A stretch of 64,000 bases of DNA from Lichenicola sp964247755 (lineage in GTDB: Bacteria > Pseudomonadota > Alphaproteobacteria > Acetobacterales > Acetobacteraceae): positions 1 through 64,000 of the forward strand of contig CAXTVX010000007.1 in NCBI GenBank assembly GCA_964247755.1, given 5' to 3'. Positions 35,219-43,470 of this stretch are shown one piece after another. A model generated the notes under the pieces. That model had not been told where the DNA came from and did no database searches. It worked only from the letters and a program-made list of their open reading frames with translations. The first letter of the stretch is position 1, and each line of letters opens with the position of its first letter. A program made the translations under genes and the position numbers.

Positions 35219-38139
35219 TGCGCATCTCGCACGTCTTTTCGATCGTCGCGGTCCTGATGGCCATGTCGTCGGCACGTGCCGCGGACAAGGCTGGCGTCTC
35301 GGTCAAGCTGGGCACGCATGGCCGCTTCGACCGGATCGTGGTGTCGTTTCCGGACGACATCCATTGTTCGGCCGCGCGGAAGGACGACGAGGAGGTGGTG
35401 CAGTTCAGCCGGGCGGTGCAGGTCAACAGCCCAGGGGTCGGCTCCAGGCCGGGCATCGTATCGCTGCAACCGACTGCGGAAGGCCTGACGGTCCGGCTCA
35501 AGCCGGGCAGCATTGTGCACACGATCCGGCTTGTGGGCCATCTCGTGCTCGACGTGTTCGCGCTTCCGCAAGGACAGCATCCTTCCCAGGCTCCGACCGT
35601 TGCGGCAACGGTCGGAGGTGACCCCAGGGCTCCAGACGGCACTGTGCTGCCCGGGCTTCCGTCACCCATGGTTGCGGTTGTCGATCGGCCGGTCGGCCGG
35701 CCGACCGGCGGCAGCGACGGTGCAGCCCTGCAGCCTTCGACCATGCAGGCCGTTCCCACGTTCCAGCCGCACCAGACAGGCCAGCAGCAGCCGTCCGGAC
35801 CAGCAGATGATGGCCCGGTGTCCATTTCCGCTGCGATCGTGCCGGCGTCGAACGGCACGGGTGGCGGGTTGTTGCTGCCGCTCGGTCGCAAGGTGGGCGT
35901 TGCCGCCTTCCGGCGCGGCAACCAGGTTCTGGTCGTGTTCGACAGCAGCAAGCCAGTCGATCTGGCGCCAGTATCCGGCGACCCCGTGTTCGGGCGTGCC
36001 ACGTTCTCCCTGCTCGATAGCGGGGCGATGCTCACCGTGCCGGTCGCGGCCGCGCAGCAGGTCGCCCTGGCCAGAACCCCGAACGGCTGGCTCATCATGC
36101 TGGCGGCAACGCATCAGGCAAGCGAGATTGTCCCTATGGCAGCCGCCAACGGAGTCGAGCTCCCGGTGCTGCAAGCAGGACGTGTGGTGGTGGTGTCCGA
36201 TCCGGATCGCGGAACCGATCTGCTGGTGGGCACGACGAGGCAGGATGGGCAGGCTGTGACCATGGCCCGGCGCGGAGGCGGCTACGTGCTTGGCCCCACC
36301 CTGCTTGGCGTCACGGCGGAGCGCTTGTCGGATCAGCTCGATCTGCGTCCGGATGCAGCCGGCTTCCTGCTGACCGATCCAGTCGGTATGGGCCTGCTGG
36401 GGCGCGGCTCGGCCGCACTGGCTATCGGCTTCTCGCGCAGCCTCGACCTGGCCGACGCGGCGGTACCCGAGCTGCAGCGCCGCTACAGCGCTGCCCTGGC
36501 CGACGCAGCCGCTGCACCCATCGCTGCGAGGCGCACGCCTCGTCTTCATGCTGCGGAGGCGGCCCTGGGCCTCGGTCTGGGCAACGAGGCTGGCGTGCTG
36601 GCGCGCGTTGCGAGCGAGGACTCGCCCGGCCGAGCGGACGAGGCCCGTGCGCTGTTCATAAAAGGAGCGGCGTCGGTCCTGACCGCGGACCCTGCCGCCA
36701 GGGACCTTCTCGCCGACGCGCGGATCGAGAACTCCGACGAGGTCGAGCTGTGGCGGGGCCTGGATCTGGCACGCCGGGAGCCAGGCAGTTCCGAGGCGGC
36801 CAGGATCATCGCGGCACGCCTGAGGCTGCTGTGCTCGTATCCACAGCCGCTGCGTCGGCAGATCCTCGGGGATGCGGCGCTGGCGCTCGTTTCGGGTGGT
36901 GCCCCGGCGGCAAGGGCACTGGTTGACGGGTTGGAAGGGGATGCCAAGGTCGGGCTGGCCCAGGCGATCCGGGCAGCGGACCAGCTGGCGGATGCCGATC
37001 CGCACAAGCCGACCGCGGTCCAGTCCCTGCAGATACGGGCAGTGCTTGATCGCCTCGACAGGCTGGCGGCGGATCGCGACCCGGCGGTGACGGTGCGAGC
37101 GGTGCAGGAGGCGGTGAAGATCCGCCTCGACCGCAATCTGCTGACGCCGGGCCAGGCGGCAGATCGGCTGGAGGTGGAAACCCTGGATGCGCGCATGGCG
37201 GGACAGGAGCAGGCACTTCGGGTTCAGGTGGCTCGCCTGCGCGCGCGTCAGCGCGACTGGGCGGCAGCCTTGTCGGAGTTGCGCGATCTCATCCAGGCGT
37301 TTCCGGACGATGCCGAACGCCTTCGCGGCGTTGCCGGAACCATGCTGGAGCAGATGGCGGCGCCGACGGCCGGCATCGCGCCTGCGGCGCCGGTCGACAC
37401 CATGGCGCAGCTGACCCTGCTGGAAGCCAACCAGGATCTCGTGCCCAGGGGTGCTGCGGGCGCCAGGGTCGCCATCGATCTCGCCGCTCGACTGGCCAAG
37501 CTGGATCTCCCTGACCGTGCGGCCGGCTTCCTGGGCAAGGCGATCTCGCAAGCCGGCTCAGCCGATGACCGGGCGCGGCTTGGCACCGAGCTCGCACAAC
37601 TCCAGCTCGACCAGAACAACGCCTCGGCCGCGGGGGCTGCTCTCGACGCCACCGAGGCCGCCGGTCTTCCGCCAGATCTCGGAGCACCGCGCGCGGTGCT
37701 GCACGCGAAGGTGCTTGCCGCTAAGGGCGATGCCGATGGCGCGCTGCGGATCCTGGCGCCGTTGCACGGCCAGGAGGCGGATGATCTGCGCATCCAGGAG
37801 CTGGCGGCAAAGCACGATTGGGCGGGCGAAGCGGATGCGCTGTCCCGCATGGCTGCCTCGACATTGTCCCCTTCAGGCCCGCTCGATGCTGCGGGCGAGG
37901 ACCTGGTGCTTCGTCTGGCCGGTGCGGTTGCCCATGCCGGTCAACCCGGCGCGCTGCGACGGCTGGACGCGTTGTGGTCGCCACGGTTTCCCGATCCGGC
38001 GCGACGTGACATGCTTCGCCTTCTCACAGCCTCGCAGGTCACTGCGGTCGGCGATCTTGCGCGCTCGGCTGATGACCTTGCAGCGACGCGCCAAGCCCTC
38101 TCAGTCCTGCAGGCTACGCACGCGGGGAGCGGCAGCTAG
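35218..38139 (+). CDS. Large exported flagellar-operon protein with AMIN-like and helical-repeat domains
   Basis: A 973-residue protein, the last gene of the fliL operon (ATG overlaps the cheZ stop). A signal peptide (MRISHVFSIVAVLMAMSSAR, cleavage near ARAAD) leads into an AMIN-like segment (FDRIVVSFPDDIHCSAARKD to HTIRLVGHLVLDVFAL). A Pro/Gln-rich linker (~125-205) precedes a second strand-rich domain (KVGVAAFRRGNQVLVVFDSS). From ~residue 420 the rest is alpha-helical TPR-like repeats (SRSLDLADAAVPELQRRYSA, ARLAKLDLPDRAAGFLGKAI). I know of no assigned function; a periplasmic flagellar scaffold is the best guess. Confidence 0.75.
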   Translation: MRISHVFSIVAVLMAMSSARAADKAGVSVKLGTHGRFDRIVVSFPDDIHCSAARKDDEEVVQFSRAVQVNSPGVGSRPGIVSLQPTAEGLTVRLKPGSIVHTIRLVGHLVLDVFALPQGQHPSQAPTVAATVGGDPRAPDGTVLPGLPSPMVAVVDRPVGRPTGGSDGAALQPSTMQAVPTFQPHQTGQQQPSGPADDGPVSISAAIVPASNGTGGGLLLPLGRKVGVAAFRRGNQVLVVFDSSKPVDLAPVSGDPVFGRATFSLLDSGAMLTVPVAAAQQVALARTPNGWLIMLAATHQASEIVPMAAANGVELPVLQAGRVVVVSDPDRGTDLLVGTTRQDGQAVTMARRGGGYVLGPTLLGVTAERLSDQLDLRPDAAGFLLTDPVGMGLLGRGSAALAIGFSRSLDLADAAVPELQRRYSAALADAAAAPIAARRTPRLHAAEAALGLGLGNEAGVLARVASEDSPGRADEARALFIKGAASVLTADPAARDLLADARIENSDEVELWRGLDLARREPGSSEAARIIAARLRLLCSYPQPLRRQILGDAALALVSGGAPAARALVDGLEGDAKVGLAQAIRAADQLADADPHKPTAVQSLQIRAVLDRLDRLAADRDPAVTVRAVQEAVKIRLDRNLLTPGQAADRLEVETLDARMAGQEQALRVQVARLRARQRDWAAALSELRDLIQAFPDDAERLRGVAGTMLEQMAAPTAGIAPAAPVDTMAQLTLLEANQDLVPRGAAGARVAIDLAARLAKLDLPDRAAGFLGKAISQAGSADDRARLGTELAQLQLDQNNASAAGAALDATEAAGLPPDLGAPRAVLHAKVLAAKGDADGALRILAPLHGQEADDLRIQELAAKHDWAGEADALSRMAASTLSPSGPLDAAGEDLVLRLAGAVAHAGQPGALRRLDALWSPRFPDPARRDMLRLLTASQVTAVGDLARSADDLAATRQALSVLQATHAGSGS

Positions 38140-38270
38140 ACAGCGGAGCTTTTTTGGGCTGCGGAGGCACATTGGGCTTGCGTCGGGGGGCAGCAGGACC
38201 TATCTCCCGCGACCTTGGCCCTAGGGGGCGATCCCGCCCAACAGGCCGTCTACTGGTTTTGGGGTACGTG
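38140..38270 (+). promoter_or_regulatory. Hairpin-rich leader upstream of speD
   Basis: 131 nt between the flagellar gene and the speD ATG. It contains a T6 run at 38150-38155, a stem GGGGG/CTCCC (38185-38208, one G-U pair) and a stem GGGCG-ATCC-CGCCC (38226-38239) that can be lengthened by GGCC pairs (38217-38220 with 38244-38247). The stems look like a structured leader. No named riboswitch can be assigned by eye, but control by polyamines or SAM would fit the gene. Confidence 0.35.
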
Positions 38271-38735
38271 ATGAACGCACTTGCTCAACTGGGGATGGTC
38301 TCGGATTCTCCGAGCAATATCCAGATGTTCCCTGTTTCTTCCGCTTGCATCGCGGAAGAGGCCAAGGATTATTTCGTCGAGAAGGACGGCATGAAGTTTG
38401 CCGGAACGCATCTTCTCGTCGACCTGTGGGATGCGACCAACCTTGGCGATCCCGAGATAATTGATCGCGCGCTATGCGACGCAGCGGTCGCGGCGGGTGC
38501 CACGATCCTGCATAGCCATTTCCACCATTTCTCGCCCAATGGCGGCGTGTCCGGCGTGGTGGTGCTGGCGGAAAGCCACATCTCGATCCACACTTGGCCG
38601 GAACGCGACTTCGCTGCGGTCGACATCTTCATGTGCGGCTCGTGCGACCCGCATCTGGCGATCCCGGTGATGCAGCGTACCTTCCAGGCGTCGCGGGTGG
38701 AGCTGGACGAGCAGCGGCGCGGCCGGATTGGCTGA
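38271..38735 (+). CDS. speD: S-adenosylmethionine decarboxylase proenzyme
   Basis: A 154-residue prokaryotic SpeD. The enzyme decarboxylates SAM to supply aminopropyl groups. The self-cleavage site is AESHISIHTWPERDF, with Ser-102 that becomes the pyruvoyl group, followed by the active-site Cys in MCGSCDP. The segment GTHLLVDLWDATNLGDPEII is typical. ATG 38271 (MNALAQLGMV) is preceded by GGGGTA. A stem-loop terminator separates it from speE. Confidence 0.95.
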   Translation: MNALAQLGMVSDSPSNIQMFPVSSACIAEEAKDYFVEKDGMKFAGTHLLVDLWDATNLGDPEIIDRALCDAAVAAGATILHSHFHHFSPNGGVSGVVVLAESHISIHTWPERDFAAVDIFMCGSCDPHLAIPVMQRTFQASRVELDEQRRGRIG

Positions 38736-38756
38736 GCCGATCCTGCTCGGACGTCG

Positions 38757-38784
38757 AAAAGGCCGGGGCAATCCCGGCCTTTTT
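38757..38784 (+). terminator. Rho-independent terminator between speD and speE
   Basis: AAAAGGCCGGG (38757-38767), loop GCAAT, CCCGGCCTTTT with a further T, then CTTGG: an 11-bp stem followed by a T-run. It lies between speD and speE, so speE depends on read-through or its own promoter. Confidence 0.85.
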
Positions 38785-38843
38785 CTTGGGCGTCACGCGG
38801 TCGGCTCATGTTGCCCGCGATGCAGAACGACGGATCATCGGCA

Positions 38844-39713
38844 ATGACCGAGACGTGGATCAGCGAGACCCTGTATCCAGCCTGGGAACAGCGCTTCCGG
38901 ATCCGTCGGGAGCTGGCGCGAGTACGCAGCGACTTCCAAGAGATCCTGGTGTTCGACAGCGAAACGCACGGCCGCGTGCTGCTGCTGGACGGCGTCATCC
39001 AGATCACCGAGCGCGACGAGTTCGTCTACCAGGAGATGCTGGCGCATGTTCCGTTGCTGATCCATCCGGAACCGGAACGCGTTCTTATCATCGGTGGAGG
39101 AGATGGTGGCGTGTTGCGCCGCGTGCTCCAGCATTCCAACATCGCGCGCGTGGTGATGGTGGAGATCGACGGCGAGGTGATCCGGCTGTCGAAGGAGTTC
39201 CTGCCGGACATCGCTGGAAATGCCTGGCACGATCCAAGGGCGGAAGTCATAGTCGGCGACGGCATCGCCTATGTCCGTGACGCAGACCCTGCGAGCTTCG
39301 ACGCGATCATCGTCGACAGTACCGATCCGGTCGGTGTCGGCGAGGCGCTGTTCACCGATGCCTTCTACCAGAACTGCGCCCGTGTGCTGACGCCGTGCGG
39401 ACTGATCGTCAACCAGTGCGGCGTCCCGTTCATGCAAGGCGACGAGCTGTTCGAAACCAGCAGGCGGCGATCGAGGTTCTTCCCGGAAGTTTCCGCCTAT
39501 GTCGTCGCGGTTCCGACCTACATGGGCGGCTTCATGACCTTGGGCATCGCCGCCAACGGTGATGTCCTGGCGACCCGGCCCGATGCCGCAGCAACAGCGT
39601 CACGCGCCGCCCGCGCCGGAATCCTCGGTGCCACCCGCTACTGGACGCCGGAAATCCACGTCGGGGCGTTCAACCTGCCACCCTACATCGCCCAGCACCT
39701 GCCGCCCCGATAA
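38844..39713 (+). CDS. speE: Spermidine synthase
   Basis: A 289-residue aminopropyltransferase. It moves the aminopropyl group of decarboxylated SAM to putrescine. Motifs: HGRVLLLDGVIQITERDEFV, YQEMLAHVPLL, the SAM-binding IIGGGDGGVLRRVLQH, VEIDGEVIRLSKEFLPDI and the catalytic region DAIIVDSTDPVGVGEALFT. The YQE sequence matches eukaryotic and plant enzymes as well as many bacterial ones. ATG 38844 is chosen; 38808 and 38820 are alternatives without clear ribosome binding sites. Its by-product MTA feeds MtnA, encoded elsewhere in this window. Confidence 0.95.
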   Translation: MTETWISETLYPAWEQRFRIRRELARVRSDFQEILVFDSETHGRVLLLDGVIQITERDEFVYQEMLAHVPLLIHPEPERVLIIGGGDGGVLRRVLQHSNIARVVMVEIDGEVIRLSKEFLPDIAGNAWHDPRAEVIVGDGIAYVRDADPASFDAIIVDSTDPVGVGEALFTDAFYQNCARVLTPCGLIVNQCGVPFMQGDELFETSRRRSRFFPEVSAYVVAVPTYMGGFMTLGIAANGDVLATRPDAAATASRAARAGILGATRYWTPEIHVGAFNLPPYIAQHLPPR

Positions 39714-39745
39714 CGGCCATCGGCTGGGCGGTCGGCCAGTCGCGG

Positions 39746-39979
39746 TTACGACCGGCCGCGCTCGTCGCGTTCCGGTGCCCGCTCCGCGTGTTCGCCGTGC
39801 TGGTTGGTGAGGTCAGGCGCCGGCGACCGGTCGAGCGGCTGCACCGTCTCGACATCCGGACCCGACTGGATGCTGGTCTTGCCGACCGGTTCCACGTTCT
39901 CGGCGCCAGTTCGGGTCCCGCCAAGGATGTCGGTTCCCGTGGGCTGGTCCGGGTGCGCTCTCGGCTGGTCCTGTGGCAT
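39746..39979 (-). CDS. Small hydrophilic, probably disordered protein
   Basis: A 77-residue protein with a strong AAGGAGA ribosome binding site 7 nt before ATG 39979. It starts MPQDQPRAHPDQPTGTDILG and continues with charged and polar residues (VEPVGKTSIQSGPDVETVQP, ending RAPERDERGRS). Rich in Pro, Gln, Asp and Arg, with no hydrophobic core, so likely unstructured. I do not recognise a family. Confidence 0.55.
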   Translation of the reverse strand: MPQDQPRAHPDQPTGTDILGGTRTGAENVEPVGKTSIQSGPDVETVQPLDRSPAPDLTNQHGEHAERAPERDERGRS

Positions 39980-40489
39980 CACGGCTCTCCTTGCCATCCC
40001 AACGCCGACTGCACCGCAAGGTTTGCCGAGCCCGCAGGACAAGGCGTTGCTGTGGAACGCGGCTGCCGACGCGCCGTCAAGTCTGGCGTGCCGCAGGCCC
40101 CGCTGCGGTCCAGGCGGCCGCAGGCACGCTGCGTCGCAGGATCCGGATCGGCCCTGCGCTGCCGCCGTCGGCCTGCCCGACACTGCAGGAACGGGTCGCG
40201 AGCGAGGCGCATGCTCTCCTGCTGCCGGAGTTCCAGGCTCGGCCGTCGGACATCCCGCATCGCGCAGCCCTGCTGCAACGGCTGCGGCCGCACCGGATCC
40301 TGTATGTCGGTCGGACGCGGCCTGTCGCCTCTGCAGGGAGCAGACCGATTGGCGTCACCTGGTCGGGCGACGCGTGACGACACGGATCAAACCCGACCCG
40401 GACCGGAGCCTGACTCGATCCTGCCACCCCGTGAGACTAGTCTCGGCGGGCAGGCGCACTGCCTGCCGTCAACCGCAAGGACCCGCCGC
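39980..40489. other. Region without a clear gene, possibly decayed coding sequence
   Basis: 510 bp between the small minus-strand gene and gpx. In two different plus-strand frames there are coding-like pieces: QDKALLWNAAADAPSS near 40040 and TLQERVASEAHALLLPEF with HRAALLQRLRPHRILYVG (~40180-40310). They cannot be joined without a frameshift, so this may be a broken gene. No RNA gene seen. Confidence 0.35.
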
Positions 40490-41047
40490 ATGGCCATGGC
40501 GTTCAAGGACATCCCGCTGCATCGGCCTGACGGAAGCAGCACCACCCTCGCCGAGCATGCGGGCCGCGTGATCCTGGTCGTGAACGTCGCCTCGAAGTGC
40601 GGCTTGACGCCGCAGTACGAGTCCCTGGAGCGGCTGTATGCGACGCGCCAGGCCGATGGCCTGACCGTGCTCGGCTTTCCGTGCAACCAGTTCCGCGGCC
40701 AGGAGCCGGGAACGGACGCGGAGATCCAGGAGTTCTGCCGGTCGACCTATGGCGTGCGGTTCCCGGTCCTGTCCAGGATCGCGGTCAACGGCCTGGAGCG
40801 TCATCCGCTCTACGCCGCCCTGGTGTCGGCGATGCCGGACGCGGTCGAACGGCCGGAGGGCGGGATGCGGGCCAGGCTGGCACGCCATGGCGTCAGCGAC
40901 GGCCCGCCGGGCGACGTGCTGTGGAACTTCGAGAAGTTCGTGATCGCGCGCGACGGCAGCGTGGCCGGGCGCTTCGCGCCGGACATCACCGTCGAGGAGT
41001 CGCCGCTGCGCGAGGCCATCGAGCGCGAACTCGCGCGACCCGCCTGA
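40490..41047 (+). CDS. Glutathione peroxidase (Cys type)
   Basis: A 185-residue protein of the GPx fold. The catalytic residue is Cys-37 in VNVASKCGLTPQYESLERLY; the other conserved positions appear in GFPCNQFRGQEPG (Gln) and WNFEKF (Trp and Asn). It reduces peroxides with glutathione or thioredoxin. The start ATG 40490 has AAGG upstream; a nearby ATG at 40496 is an option. It is followed at 10 nt by a nitroreductase gene. Confidence 0.93.
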   Translation: MAMAFKDIPLHRPDGSSTTLAEHAGRVILVVNVASKCGLTPQYESLERLYATRQADGLTVLGFPCNQFRGQEPGTDAEIQEFCRSTYGVRFPVLSRIAVNGLERHPLYAALVSAMPDAVERPEGGMRARLARHGVSDGPPGDVLWNFEKFVIARDGSVAGRFAPDITVEESPLREAIERELARPA

Positions 41048-41057
41048 GGATCCCCCG

Positions 41058-41621
41058 ATGGACGTACTCGACACCCTGCTGACCCGCATCTCGGTGTCGG
41101 CACTGCAGGAGCCGGCGCCGACCGGGGCCGTGCTGGACCGGATCCTGGAAACCGGCCTGCGGGCACCTGACCACGGGCGGCTCGCGCCGTGGCGCTTCGT
41201 GCTGATCAGGGGCGAGGCGCGGACTGCCCTGGCCGAGGTGGTGGCTCGGGCGCTGCGGCTGCGCGACCCCGCGGCACCCGCCGAAGCGGTCGCGAAGCAG
41301 CGGGCCAAGTTCCTCCGCGCGCCGCTGGTGATCGCGCTCGGCGCCCGGATCCGGCCCGACCACAAGATCCCGGAACAGGAGCAGCTGATGTCGGTGGCGG
41401 CCGCGACCATGAATCTCCTGAACGCCGTTCACGCCGAGGGCTTCGGCGCGATCTGGGTCACCGGCGCCAACGCCGCTGACCGCCAGGTACAGGCAGCACT
41501 CGGCATCCACCCGCCGGACACGCTGGCCGGCTTCCTGTTCGTCGGCACGCCCACGGCCCCGCCGACGCCGGTGCGCCGCGCCGTGCTGGCCGATCATGTC
41601 GTGGAATGGACCGGAAGCTAG
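41058..41621 (+). CDS. Nitroreductase-family flavoprotein (YdjA-like)
   Basis: A 187-residue protein with the small nitroreductase fold: RISVSALQEPAPTGAVLDRI, LRAPDHGRLAPWRFVLIRGE, a helix-rich middle and AAATMNLLNAVHAEGFGAIW with GFLFVGTP near the end. The FMN-contact segments match YdjA-type nitroreductases. These reduce nitro or quinone compounds using NAD(P)H; the natural substrate is unknown. GAGGA is 7 nt before ATG. It probably forms an operon with gpx, suggesting a shared oxidative-stress role. Confidence 0.85.
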   Translation: MDVLDTLLTRISVSALQEPAPTGAVLDRILETGLRAPDHGRLAPWRFVLIRGEARTALAEVVARALRLRDPAAPAEAVAKQRAKFLRAPLVIALGARIRPDHKIPEQEQLMSVAAATMNLLNAVHAEGFGAIWVTGANAADRQVQAALGIHPPDTLAGFLFVGTPTAPPTPVRRAVLADHVVEWTGS

Positions 41622-41627
41622 GCCGCC

Positions 41628-41975
41628 TCAGGACTGGACCAGGGTCCAGCTGCCGTTGACCTTCTTGAACTGCAGCTGGGCGGTGTTGGTGCCCTTCTTG
41701 GTCACCGCCGTGACGGCGCAGCTGTAGACGCCGTTGTCCTTGGACGTGCAGTCGGCGTTGGTCACGCTGAAATCGTTGACGTCATACGGACCGCTGAACA
41801 GCCCGAGCGTGTTGGCGGAGGTTCGTTCGTTGGCAGCCTGCATCCGGGTCTGGATGACCTGCTGGATGTCGGCCTTGGTCGGTGCGCCGGCATTGCCGCA
41901 GGCCGCCGCGAGCAGAGGCAGCGCCAGCAGGAGCCGGGACGCGAGAATGGACGATCGACGGGCGGATACGGGCAA
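41628..41975 (-). CDS. Small lipoprotein
   Basis: A lipoprotein with a signal (SILASRLLLALPLLAAACGN; lipid Cys ~25) and a ~90-residue mature domain of strands, including VIQTRMQAANERTSANTLGL, DVNDFSVTNADCTSKDNGVY and a terminal FKKVNGSWTLVQS. Two further Cys (in ADCTS and YSCAV) could form a disulfide. TTG 41975 has GGAGG 8 nt upstream, GTG 41981 only 2 nt, so I chose TTG. No family name is assigned. It is convergent with the nitroreductase gene. Confidence 0.6.
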   Translation of the reverse strand: MPVSARRSSILASRLLLALPLLAAACGNAGAPTKADIQQVIQTRMQAANERTSANTLGLFSGPYDVNDFSVTNADCTSKDNGVYSCAVTAVTKKGTNTAQLQFKKVNGSWTLVQS

Positions 41976-42335
41976 CGGCACAGCCTCCGGGTGAACGGGA
42001 CCACAGCCCGCAGCGCATCGCAACGCGGAACGATCGCACCGGTTCGCCGCCGGTCACGGCTGCCCGGCCGCCTCCACCGCCCGGATCGGCGCCTGCTCGT
42101 CCCGGGACTTGCGCAGCAGCACGGCGCGGTCCCGCATGTCGCCGACCTCGCACGTCCCGGCGTTGCCGGACCACTACGGTTCCGAGCGGGTCGCGAACAG
42201 GACCGGCCGTCCGGCGTTTCGCACCCCCGACCGTCGTTCCGCCGGAGCGGCAGGAACATGGCCGCCAATCGGCGTGTGGCGTCTGCCGGGCGCCGCTGCC
42301 ACCCTGCGCGACGGTCACTGGAAGGGTAGGCAGTC
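41976..42335. other. Intergenic region between the lipoprotein and lysine-catabolism genes
   Basis: 360 bp between the lipoprotein start and the next plus-strand gene. I find no gene with a ribosome binding site in it. Divergent promoters for both sides must lie here, but none is clear. Confidence 0.35.
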
Positions 42336-43454
42336 ATGCGCAAGGTCGCCATCGTCGGTGCGGGCAAGATCGGGTCGATGATCGCCGAGATGCTGGCCTC
42401 CTGCGGCAGCTACGCGGTGAGCGTGCTCGACCGCGACCCGGCGCAGCTTGGCCGGCTGCACGTGTCCGGCCCGATCACGCGCACCGCGGTCGACATCGCG
42501 GACCCCTCTGCCCTGACCGAGGCGCTGTCCGGCATGTTCGCGGTGCTGAACGCGGGCCCGTTCCACCTGACCACGCGGATCGCCACGGCGGCCTGCGAGG
42601 CCGGCGCGCACTACCTGGACCTGACCGAGGACGTCGCCAGCACCCGCACCGTCCGGGCGCTGGCGGACGGCGCCCCCACCGCCTTCATCCCGCAATGCGG
42701 CCTGGCCCCGGGCTTCGTCACGATCGTCGCGCATGACCTGATCAACCGCTTCGACAGCCTCGGCGACGTGCGGATGCGTGTCGGCGCCCTGCCGCAGTTC
42801 CCGGTGGGCCCCCTCGGCTACAACCTCACCTGGAGCACCGACGGCGTCATCAACGAATACTGCGAGCCCTGCGAGGCGATCGTCGACGGCCAGCTCCGCC
42901 ACACCCTGCCGCTGGAGGAGGTGGAGGCCTTCGCCCTCGACGGCGTGCAGTACGAGGCGTTCAACACCTCCGGCGGCCTCGGCTCGCTGTGCGATACCCT
43001 GGCAGGCCGGGTGCGCAACCTGAACTACCGCACCATCCGCTATCCCGGCCACGCCGCGATCATGCGCGTGCTGCTGCACGATCTCGGCCTGCGCGACCGC
43101 CGCCCGCTGCTCAAGGACATCCTGGAGACCGCGATCCCGGCCACCACCCAGGACGTGGTGATCGTGTTCGTGTCCGTGACCGGCCAGTCCGGCGGCCGGC
43201 TGATGCAGCATTCCTACGCCCGGCACATCCGCGCTGCGGAGATGGGCGGGACGATGCGCAGCGCGATCCAGATCACCACCGCATCCGGCATCTGCGCCGT
43301 GCTAGACCTGCTGGCCGAGGGCCGCCTGCCGCAGCACGGCTTCGTGCGACAGGAGCAGGTGGCGCTGCCCGACTTCCTGGCCAACCGGTTCGGCCGCAAC
43401 TATGCCGATCCCGAGATGGATCCGGCGCCGCAGGCTGCCCGGCACGCCGCCTGA
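42336..43454 (+). CDS. Saccharopine-dehydrogenase-fold protein, probable lysine 6-dehydrogenase
   Basis: A 372-residue protein with the N-terminal Rossmann motif VAIVGAGKIGSMIAEMLASC and the saccharopine-dehydrogenase C-terminal domain (PQCGLAPGFVTIVAHDLINR, NEYCEPCEAIVDGQLRHTLP). GAAGG is ~9 nt before ATG. It is followed 16 nt later by an ALDH7-type aldehyde dehydrogenase. The pair fits lysine oxidation to aminoadipate semialdehyde and then aminoadipate. Lysine 6-dehydrogenases have this fold and size; a true saccharopine dehydrogenase is the alternative. Confidence 0.75.
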   Translation: MRKVAIVGAGKIGSMIAEMLASCGSYAVSVLDRDPAQLGRLHVSGPITRTAVDIADPSALTEALSGMFAVLNAGPFHLTTRIATAACEAGAHYLDLTEDVASTRTVRALADGAPTAFIPQCGLAPGFVTIVAHDLINRFDSLGDVRMRVGALPQFPVGPLGYNLTWSTDGVINEYCEPCEAIVDGQLRHTLPLEEVEAFALDGVQYEAFNTSGGLGSLCDTLAGRVRNLNYRTIRYPGHAAIMRVLLHDLGLRDRRPLLKDILETAIPATTQDVVIVFVSVTGQSGGRLMQHSYARHIRAAEMGGTMRSAIQITTASGICAVLDLLAEGRLPQHGFVRQEQVALPDFLANRFGRNYADPEMDPAPQAARHAA

Positions 43455-43470
43455 CCAGGGACATGACACC

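Noticed and set aside
38140..38160. T6 run after the flagellar repeat-protein gene as a terminator
   Set aside because: No GC-rich stem precedes it; only a 4-bp AGCT pairing is possible.
38844..39713. SpeE motif YQE instead of YHE as a defect
   Set aside because: YQEM is common in other spermidine synthases, including eukaryotic ones, so it is not an anomaly.
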